NCBI GenBank assembly: GCA_037441445.1
Contig: JBBISE010000103.1
Coordinates: forward strand, 1 to 12,957
Reading direction: 5' to 3'
Source of the DNA: JAAYQU01 sp037441445
GTDB lineage: Bacteria; Bacteroidota; Bacteroidia; Bacteroidales; Salinivirgaceae
DNA length: 12,957 nucleotides
Below the pieces are notes generated by a model that saw nothing but the letters and a program-made list of their open reading frames with translations, did not search any database and was not told where the DNA came from. Each line of letters begins with the position of its first letter. Position 1 is the first letter of the stretch. The translations under genes and the position numbers were made by a program. Shown here piece after piece: positions 7,483 through 12,957 of this stretch.

Positions 7483-9513
7483 ATGGAACCCAAACGATAT
7501 TTAATTACAGCTGCCCTTCCCTATGCCAATGGCCCTGTTCATATTGGACACTTAGCCGGAGTTTATGTCCCGGCCGACATCTATGTCCGATACCTGCGCA
7601 TGCGTGGCCGCGATGTAAAATTCATCTGCGGAAGCGACGAACACGGTGTGCCCATTACCATCAAGGCCAGGAACGAGGGTTTAACACCCCAGCAGGTTGT
7701 GGATAAATATCATTCCATAATAAAAGATGCGTTCCAACGGTTTGGAATTTCATTCGATATATACTCACGAACATCCAATAAAACCCATCACGAAACGGCA
7801 TCACAGTTTTTTCGCAAACTGGACGATGAGGGAAAATTTGTTGAGCAAACCACCGAACAGTATTTCGACCCGGAAGCCAAACAATTCCTGGCCGACAGGT
7901 ATATAACCGGAACCTGTCCCAAATGCGGCAACGAATCGGCCTACGGCGACCAATGCGAAAAATGTGGATCGACACTGAACGCCACCGACCTTATTAATCC
8001 CAAATCGACCATTTCGGGAGCAAAACCCGAATTGAAAGAAACATCGCACTGGTATCTTCCGTTGGATCAGTACGAACCGTGGTTGCGTCAGTGGATTCTC
8101 GAAGAACACAAAGAGTGGAAATCGAACGTGTATGGCCAGTGCAAATCGTGGATTGATGGTGGTTTGCAGCCCCGCGCCGTGAGCCGCGACCTGGACTGGG
8201 GCGTGCCCGTACCGGTCGATGGTGCCACAGGCAAAGTGCTATACGTATGGTTCGATGCCCCCATTGGCTACATCAGCGCCACAAAAGAACTGACGCCCGA
8301 TTGGGAAAAATACTGGAAAGACAAAGAAACCAAACTGGTTCATTTTATTGGAAAAGACAACATTGTTTTCCATTGCATTATATTCCCGGCCATGTTAAAA
8401 GCCGAGGGCTCCTTTATTCTTCCCGAAAATGTGCCGGCAAACGAATTTCTAAACCTCGAAGGCGACAAAATCTCGACATCGCGCAACTGGGCAGTCTGGT
8501 TACACGAATACCTCGACACCTTTAAGGGTCAGGAAGATGTGCTCCGCTATGTTTTAACAGCCAACGCCCCCGAAACCAAAGACAACGATTTTACCTGGGC
8601 CGATTTCCAGGCACGTAATAACAACGAACTGTTGGCTGTTTTTGGTAATTTTGTTAACCGTGCTTTGGTTTTAACACACAAGTATTTTGAAGGCGTTGTG
8701 CCTCCGGTACTGGCTCTTTCCGATTACGATAAGGAGGTGATGCAGGAAATGAGCGAGGTAAGGGAAAAGGTTGAGAAACCCATAGAAAGTTACCGTTTCC
8801 GCGAAGCCCTGCAAGAAGCCATGAACCTGGCACGGCTTGGAAACAAATACCTGGCTGAAACTGAGCCCTGGAAACTCTGGAAAACAGAACCCGACAGGGT
8901 TGCCACCATTCTGAACCTTTCACTTCAGATTACAGCCGGACTGACCATTGTAATGGAACCATTCCTGCCCTTTAGCGTGGTAAAGTTGCGCGATATGCTA
9001 AATATCAAAGCATTGGACTGGACACTGATTGGACAAGCGGATATTTTGGCTGTTGGCCACAAAATAAACCAACCCGAATTGTTGTTTGTGAAAATTGAAG
9101 ACAGCGTTGTGGAAACCCAATTGGAACGCCTGAAAAACATAAAAAACGAAAACTTAATTAAAAACGCCACCGTAGCCGAACAACTTCCCAACATCAGCTA
9201 CGACGACTTCACAAAAATGGATATCCGTGTTGGAAAAATCCTGCAAGCCGAGAAAGTGGCCAAGACAAAAAAGCTAATGAAACTGCTTATTGATACCGGA
9301 GTTGACCAACGCACCGTGGTGTCGGGCATTGCAGAGTATTTTGAGCCTGCCGATATTATTGGAAAACAGGTGTCCATGCTGATTAACCTTGAGCCCCGCG
9401 AAATTAAAGGAATTATGTCGCAGGGCATGATCCTGATGGCCGAAAATGCCGATGGGAGTCTTACTTTCGTATCACCCCAAGCGGAGGTGAAAAGCGGAAG
9501 TGTAATAAAATAG
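7483..9513 (+). CDS. metG: Methionine--tRNA ligase with C-terminal tRNA-binding domain
   Basis: MetG attaches methionine to initiator and elongator tRNA-Met using ATP. At 676 residues it has the length of the long, dimeric bacterial form. The class I HIGH motif is H20-I-G-H23, after YANGPV. The knuckle domain has four zinc-ligand cysteines: C145, C148, C158 and C161. The KMSKS loop is present as KISTS starting at K329, a variant I recall as common in this MetG group. An anticodon-binding helical region follows. Residues from about 575 to the end form an EMAP/Trbp111-like OB-fold tRNA-binding domain, beginning FTKMDIRVGKI. The ATG at 7483 gives the expected N-terminus PKRYLITAALPYANG. No Shine-Dalgarno sequence precedes it and the 5' context is A/T-rich. 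The gene faces the methyltransferase tail-to-tail, with 15 bases between stops. Confidence 0.98.
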   Translation: MEPKRYLITAALPYANGPVHIGHLAGVYVPADIYVRYLRMRGRDVKFICGSDEHGVPITIKARNEGLTPQQVVDKYHSIIKDAFQRFGISFDIYSRTSNKTHHETASQFFRKLDDEGKFVEQTTEQYFDPEAKQFLADRYITGTCPKCGNESAYGDQCEKCGSTLNATDLINPKSTISGAKPELKETSHWYLPLDQYEPWLRQWILEEHKEWKSNVYGQCKSWIDGGLQPRAVSRDLDWGVPVPVDGATGKVLYVWFDAPIGYISATKELTPDWEKYWKDKETKLVHFIGKDNIVFHCIIFPAMLKAEGSFILPENVPANEFLNLEGDKISTSRNWAVWLHEYLDTFKGQEDVLRYVLTANAPETKDNDFTWADFQARNNNELLAVFGNFVNRALVLTHKYFEGVVPPVLALSDYDKEVMQEMSEVREKVEKPIESYRFREALQEAMNLARLGNKYLAETEPWKLWKTEPDRVATILNLSLQITAGLTIVMEPFLPFSVVKLRDMLNIKALDWTLIGQADILAVGHKINQPELLFVKIEDSVVETQLERLKNIKNENLIKNATVAEQLPNISYDDFTKMDIRVGKILQAEKVAKTKKLMKLLIDTGVDQRTVVSGIAEYFEPADIIGKQVSMLINLEPREIKGIMSQGMILMAENADGSLTFVSPQAEVKSGSVIK

Positions 9514-9528
9514 ACATTTAAACACGCT

Positions 9529-10152
9529 TTACCGGCTGAAAATAAACACCAGGAACGGCTTGTACTCCGGGTACCGGAAGACGCTGTGGTAAATCTGTTT
9601 CATCCCGAAGGACTGACAAAGCGCAACCATCTGTTTTTCATCAATTTCGCGAGCAAAAGAGGCTAAACTTTCCAGCGAGGTATAAGGCGATTTGCTAACA
9701 AACGACGTCTCCTCGGAATGTTGCAAAACAACAGCAATTTTCCCTTCGGGCGAAAGGCACGAAACAATTTTTCCAATCACTACCTCGGGGTTAACATACT
9801 CGAAAACCAGACCGCACAGGGCAGGATCAACATCGGCCAGGGGCAGGTTGTCCTGTTCAATATCGGCACACACGGTTTTCAGGTTTGGAAGGCTTCCTCC
9901 GAAACGTTGGTTCAAGACAGTCAGGTAACCAGGATTCAAATCAATGGCAATAACTTCCTTTGTTACAGACGTATCGACATGTTCGAGCCCATTGCCGGTG
10001 GCACAACCAAACAGGGCGAAACGGGATGGTTTCAGAAATTTCAGGCAATATTTTGTCAGCTTGTTCAGCATTTGTGCCTGACCCGCATCCGACATGTGGT
10101 TTTCATAGTCGGTGTATGGGATTTCGAGCCAGGGATTGGTTTTGGTCAGCAT
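9529..10152 (-). CDS. Class I SAM-dependent methyltransferase, substrate unknown
   Basis: This 207-residue protein has a Rossmann-type SAM-binding fold. Motif I reads FALFGCATGNGLEHVD, an atypical but recognisable glycine-rich loop. The next strand, VIAIDLNPGYL, supplies the acidic residue that would bind the SAM ribose. A later CADIEQDNLPLADVD segment and the LSPEGKIAVVLQH strand match motifs of the methyltransferase 11/25 type. The chosen start is the ATG at 10152 (minus strand), giving MLTKTNPWLEIPYTDYENHM. An in-frame TTG eight codons upstream (10176) is less likely, because it precedes the predicted promoter. The N-terminal WLEIPYTDYENHM pattern is typical of small methyltransferases that act on metabolites or natural products, but nothing here identifies the acceptor. 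The gene converges on metG and diverges from the ABC ATPase gene. No strong terminator fits in the 15-base gap to metG. Confidence 0.88.
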   Translation of the reverse strand: MLTKTNPWLEIPYTDYENHMSDAGQAQMLNKLTKYCLKFLKPSRFALFGCATGNGLEHVDTSVTKEVIAIDLNPGYLTVLNQRFGGSLPNLKTVCADIEQDNLPLADVDPALCGLVFEYVNPEVVIGKIVSCLSPEGKIAVVLQHSEETSFVSKSPYTSLESLASFAREIDEKQMVALCQSFGMKQIYHSVFRYPEYKPFLVFIFSR

Positions 10153-10165
10153 AGTATTTTTATAG

Positions 10166-10196
10166 AAAAGGTACAACTATTTTCGGCCAAGATCAA
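10166..10196 (-). promoter_or_regulatory. Predicted promoter of the methyltransferase gene
   Basis: Read on the minus strand, TTG (10196-10194), 20 bases of spacer, then TACCTTTT (10173-10166) fits the Bacteroidota pattern TTTG-N19/20-TAnnTTTG with a mismatch in the last base. Transcription would begin close to 10160, leaving a very short leader before the ATG at 10152. This favours that ATG over the TTG at 10176. Confidence 0.45.
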
Positions 10197-10221
10197 TAAT
10201 TGGCGGGAAATGTTGACGAAA

Positions 10222-10253
10222 TTTTGCTGTGTTGCGAAATTCAACGATATTTG
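10222..10253 (+). promoter_or_regulatory. Predicted promoter of the ABC ATPase gene
   Basis: TTTTG at 10222-10226, a 19-base spacer, then GATATTTG at 10246-10253 fits TTTG-N19-TAnnTTTG with one mismatch in the -7 box. The leader to the ATG at 10279 would be about 20 bases. The site is back-to-back with the methyltransferase promoter, about 25 bases separating the two. Confidence 0.5.
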
Positions 10254-10278
10254 TATCCACACCGTTAAACCAACTTTG

Positions 10279-11934
10279 ATGCTAAAAATCGAAAACCTCA
10301 CCGTCGGGTTTGGCCAATTGAAAGCTATTGACAACCTGTCTTTTGACCTTCCAGCCGGGCAAACCTTGGGTATTGTGGGCGAATCGGGGTCGGGAAAGTC
10401 TATGACGGCACTGAGCATCATGGGGTTGTTGCCCCCAAATGCACAATTGACAGGGAAAATATTGCTGGATTCAGACTCTGTTGTTGAACTTACCTCGTTG
10501 TCAGAAAAGGAAATGCAAAAAATAAGGGGAAACCACGTTTCCATGATTTTTCAGGATCCGCTGAGTGCCTTTAATTCATCGCAAACCATTGGGAAACAAT
10601 TGACGGAAATACTTCATGTTCACCAACATATCAGCAAGCAGGAAGCACAGCAACGAATTTTTGAACTGTTCGGGAAAGTGCACCTTTCGCCAGCCTTGCG
10701 CATCTACAATTCATACCCGTTTCAGCTTTCCGGCGGACAACGTCAACGTGCCCTGATTGCCATGGCACTGGCCAACAAGCCACGCCTGCTTATTGCCGAC
10801 GAGCCGACAACCGCCCTCGACGTCACTGTGCAAAAAGAGATTGTGGGTTTGTTGCGTGTTTTAGTCAGGGAAGAGAACCTGGCCATGATTTTTATTTCGC
10901 ACGACCTGGCATTGGTTTCTCAAATAGCTGACCAAATTGTGGTTATGTACAAGGGACAGGTCATGGAAACCGGAAAAACCGCCGATGTTATTTCGCAACC
11001 CAAAAACAGTTACACGCGCGCCCTGTTACAATGCAAACCCACACTGCAGCACGAAAAACGACGCTTGCCCGAAGTATCAGACCTGTTCGAAAACGAATTG
11101 TTTGAGCATAAAAATCAAGCAGCAGTTGTGTCGAAGATTAACGACGCTGTTTTGATTGAGGTTCAGAACTTGAATGTAGGGTATCGTGATCGGCACAAGA
11201 AAAACACAGTCAAGGCTGTCGATAACGTCACGTTTCAACTTTTCGAGGGCGAAACGCTGGGTTTGGTGGGCGAAAGCGGCTGTGGAAAAACCACGCTAAG
11301 TCGTACACTGCTCAATTTGATACGCCATTCGTCAGGGAAAATATTCCTTCAAGGAAAACCATTGGAAATAATGGCACGCCGAAGACTCGATTACAGCAAG
11401 GAGATTCAGATTGTTTTTCAGGATCCGTTTTCGTCGCTTAATCCGGTTATTTCCATTGGCGGGGCCTTGCACGAAGCCATAAGGGTTCATTGGCCCTGGA
11501 TGACGGGAAGAGAAACACGGAACAAAGTACTGGAGTGGCTCGAAAAAGTTGGTTTGGACGAAAGTTACTACAAACGGCTACCTGCCGAACTTAGCGGCGG
11601 ACAACGACAACGTGTGGTAATTGCGCGGGCCCTGGTTCCACAACCTAAAATCCTGATTTGCGATGAAGCCGTATCAGCCTTGGATGTAAGCGTTCAGGCA
11701 CGGGTTTTAAACCTGTTGAATGATTTAAAGGCTGAGTTTGGCCTGACCTATATTTTCATATCGCACGATTTGGCCGTGGTAAAATACATGGCCGACCGTG
11801 TTGTGATTATGCAAAACGGAAGGTTTGTGGAATCGGGCAGTCCTGAGAAAATTTACAGCGCTCCCGAAAACGCTTATACACGAAGGCTTATTGAGAGTGT
11901 GCCGGAATTTCATGGCGCACGCAAGGACCTTTAG
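10279..11934 (+). CDS. Fused double-ATPase ABC transporter protein, peptide/nickel (DppD-DppF/YejF) type
   Basis: This 551-residue cytoplasmic protein joins two complete nucleotide-binding domains of the oligopeptide/nickel importer group, like YejF or GsiA. Domain 1 (about 1-265) has Walker A GESGSGKS at 34-41, signature LSGGQ at 150-154, Walker B ending D174-E175 and switch His208. Domain 2 (about 290-551) has Walker A GESGCGKT at 331-338, signature LSGGQ at 438-442, Walker B D462-E463 and His496. After each ATPase core comes a SYTRALL or AYTRRLI segment, the start of the peptide-transporter C-terminal extension. Both sites look catalytically complete. The reading frame is open upstream to 9718, but that part overlaps the opposite-strand methyltransferase. 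The ATG at 10279 (MLKIENLTVGFGQ) matches the family start and follows a promoter. No permease or binding-protein gene is beside it, so its membrane partners and substrate are unknown. Peptide import is inferred from family only. Confidence 0.95.
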   Translation: MLKIENLTVGFGQLKAIDNLSFDLPAGQTLGIVGESGSGKSMTALSIMGLLPPNAQLTGKILLDSDSVVELTSLSEKEMQKIRGNHVSMIFQDPLSAFNSSQTIGKQLTEILHVHQHISKQEAQQRIFELFGKVHLSPALRIYNSYPFQLSGGQRQRALIAMALANKPRLLIADEPTTALDVTVQKEIVGLLRVLVREENLAMIFISHDLALVSQIADQIVVMYKGQVMETGKTADVISQPKNSYTRALLQCKPTLQHEKRRLPEVSDLFENELFEHKNQAAVVSKINDAVLIEVQNLNVGYRDRHKKNTVKAVDNVTFQLFEGETLGLVGESGCGKTTLSRTLLNLIRHSSGKIFLQGKPLEIMARRRLDYSKEIQIVFQDPFSSLNPVISIGGALHEAIRVHWPWMTGRETRNKVLEWLEKVGLDESYYKRLPAELSGGQRQRVVIARALVPQPKILICDEAVSALDVSVQARVLNLLNDLKAEFGLTYIFISHDLAVVKYMADRVVIMQNGRFVESGSPEKIYSAPENAYTRRLIESVPEFHGARKDL

Positions 11935-12074
11935 CATTCAATACTTTCCATCTTCACCTAACAGACTCTACCATTTTTTGGTACTTGAATGTAACGTAAA
12001 CGCTGGATATTGCGAAATAGAAACAATTTTTTTTACCCCGATGCAAAAGAAATCGGAGCGTTTTCTAATTTTTG

Positions 12075-12082
12075 TACATTTG
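12075..12082 (+). promoter_or_regulatory. -7-like box at the start of the broken TPR gene
   Basis: TACATTTG is an exact TAnnTTTG match 7 bases before the ATG at 12090. No TTG lies at the expected -33 distance. If used, transcription would start almost on the ATG, giving a near-leaderless message. It may be a leftover or chance match. The gap after the ABC gene (11935-12074) otherwise shows only weak hairpins, a TACCA/TGGTA stem near 11971 and CCGAT/ATCGG at 12038-12056, neither a convincing terminator. Confidence 0.3.
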
Positions 12083-12089
12083 CAATGCT

Positions 12090-12957
12090 ATGATCCGGAT
12101 ATCGAAAAACGCCATTGCTGTCCCTCCCTTTGTGAACATGAGCCCCGACAGGGACAATGAATATTTTTCCGATGGTGTTACCGAGGAGATTATTAACGCG
12201 TTGGCTGCGTTCCCAGAACTGCACGTCACAGCTCGAACTTCGTCGTTTGCCTTTAAAAACCAACTGCTTGATGTGCGCGATATTGGCTCGAAATTAGGTG
12301 TTTATTACATTTTAGAAGGCAGTGTGCGCCGTTCGGGCGATGTTGTGCGTATTACAGCGCAACTTATAAAAACCGACGATGGGTTTCATGTCTGATCAGA
12401 GACATGGGACCGGGAATTGAAGAACATTTTTGCCCTGTAAGACGAAATAGCACGGTTGATTGCCGAAAAAATAAATTCGAAAATTGAACCCCAAAGTTCC
12501 AGCTTGGAACACTATACAATCAACCCAAAAGCATTGGATATGTTTATGAAAGGACAGTATATGCTCAACAATTTCGACATGCAAAACCATGCCCACATGA
12601 TTGCCTGTTTTGAAGAAGCCATTGCCCTTGAACCTTCCTTCAACAAACCCTATGTAGGTTTGTGCGGAGCCTATACATGGCTCAGTTCCATCGGGGTTTT
12701 TAATCCCTTGGAAGGAAACGCAAAGGTTGAGGAATATCTGAAAAAATTATTGAAAATAAACCCCTATACGCCTGAAATATACACGGTTATTGCCGGGAAA
12801 AACTACTGGATTGATTGGGATATGGCCTCAGCCTTGCAGAACTGTAACCGCGCCATGGAGCTGCGCCCTAACAACGCCGAAGCCTTTGTCATGAAACGCC
12901 CATGCCGACATAGATAAAGAACAATTTAGTCTTGCATTTCAAAACGATGAGTCAATC
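12090..12957 (+). pseudogene. Broken TolB/FlgO-like plus TPR protein gene, continues past the window
   Basis: The N-terminal part (12090-12392) closely matches the TolB/FlgO-like domain fused to TPR proteins often labelled adenylate cyclase. It has IAVPPFVNMSPD, NEYFSDGVTEEIINAL, VTARTSSFAFK and LEGSVRRSGDVVRITAQLI. After GFHV, a TGA (12393) stands where the family normally has Trp, followed by SETWDRELKNIFAL, then a TAA (12438) where Gln is expected, followed by DEIARLIAEKI. The frame is unchanged through both stops and on through TPR-like helices to a third stop at 12915. Near 12890 another frame takes over and stays open to the edge (NAHADIDKEQFSLAFQNDES), suggesting a frameshift or deletion. 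The gene therefore appears inactivated. The ATG at 12090 is used as the start: a TAA at 12066 blocks the frame upstream, and a TTG at 12072 is the only earlier option. Family members often carry an N-terminal DNA-binding or membrane part, absent here. Confidence 0.85.

Noticed and set aside
8467..8481. Defective KMSKS motif in metG (KISTS)
   Set aside because: The catalytic first lysine is kept, and I recall this variant as usual for this type of MetG, so it does not indicate loss of function.
9718..10278. N-terminal extension of the ABC ATPase reading frame
   Set aside because: It lies opposite the methyltransferase gene, shows no domain, and precedes the family-typical start and a promoter-like site at 10222-10253.
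12038..12075. Rho-independent terminator after the ABC gene
   Set aside because: The stem has only five pairs with a long A-rich loop and an interrupted T-run, so it is not convincing.
11825..12160. Open frame of 111 codons overlapping the end of the ABC gene and the start of the broken TPR gene
   Set aside because: It overlaps two better-supported genes in other frames, and its translation resembles no protein family.
12393..12440. Alternative genetic code or programmed readthrough in the TPR gene
   Set aside because: Two different stop codons (TGA for Trp, TAA for Gln) would need separate reassignments, TGA and TAA end intact genes in the window, and a third lesion follows downstream.

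Overview
The window is chromosomal DNA from a member of the Bacteroidota. The evidence is consistent: TAnnTTTG-type -7 promoter boxes, no Shine-Dalgarno sequences before the genes, a propeller/Y_Y_Y sensor protein, a DUF4270 lipoprotein with a surface-export-like signal, and a single-domain starch-synthase-like protein of a type typical of this phylum. Base composition and codon use look uniform. An order such as Bacteroidales or Marinilabiliales is likely, but this cannot be fixed from sequence alone.

Layout, left to right. Positions 48-3236 encode a large membrane sensor: two-component-type beta-propeller repeats outside the cell, a Y_Y_Y domain, one membrane helix, a coiled coil and a SpoIIE/PP2C phosphatase. 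Next comes a likely two-gene operon with its own -7 box (3281-3288): a GT5-like protein reduced to its N-terminal domain (3328-4131), then a DUF4270 lipoprotein (4146-5408). A roughly 130 bp palindromic, MITE-like repeat (5434-5562) separates this from the housekeeping pair glmS (5626-7461) and metG (7483-9513). A small SAM methyltransferase (9529-10152) lies convergent to metG on the minus strand. It is divergent from a fused double-ATPase peptide-type ABC protein (10279-11934), and the 126 bp between them holds plausible back-to-back promoters. The right end (12090 to the edge) is a broken gene of the TolB/FlgO-like plus TPR family, with two in-frame stops at normally conserved Trp and Gln positions and a probable frame change near 12890.

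Functionally, GlmS makes glucosamine-6-phosphate for the cell wall and lipopolysaccharide, and MetG charges tRNA-Met. The sensor probably turns an outside signal into dephosphorylation of a cytoplasmic partner. The GT5-like/DUF4270 pair is conserved in the phylum but poorly understood, and is the most interesting intact part of the window. I see no CRISPR array, tRNA, rRNA, prophage, transposase gene or recognisable defence system. Most of the region is ordinary; the second-look items are the degenerate GT5-like protein, the palindromic repeat and the decaying TPR gene.
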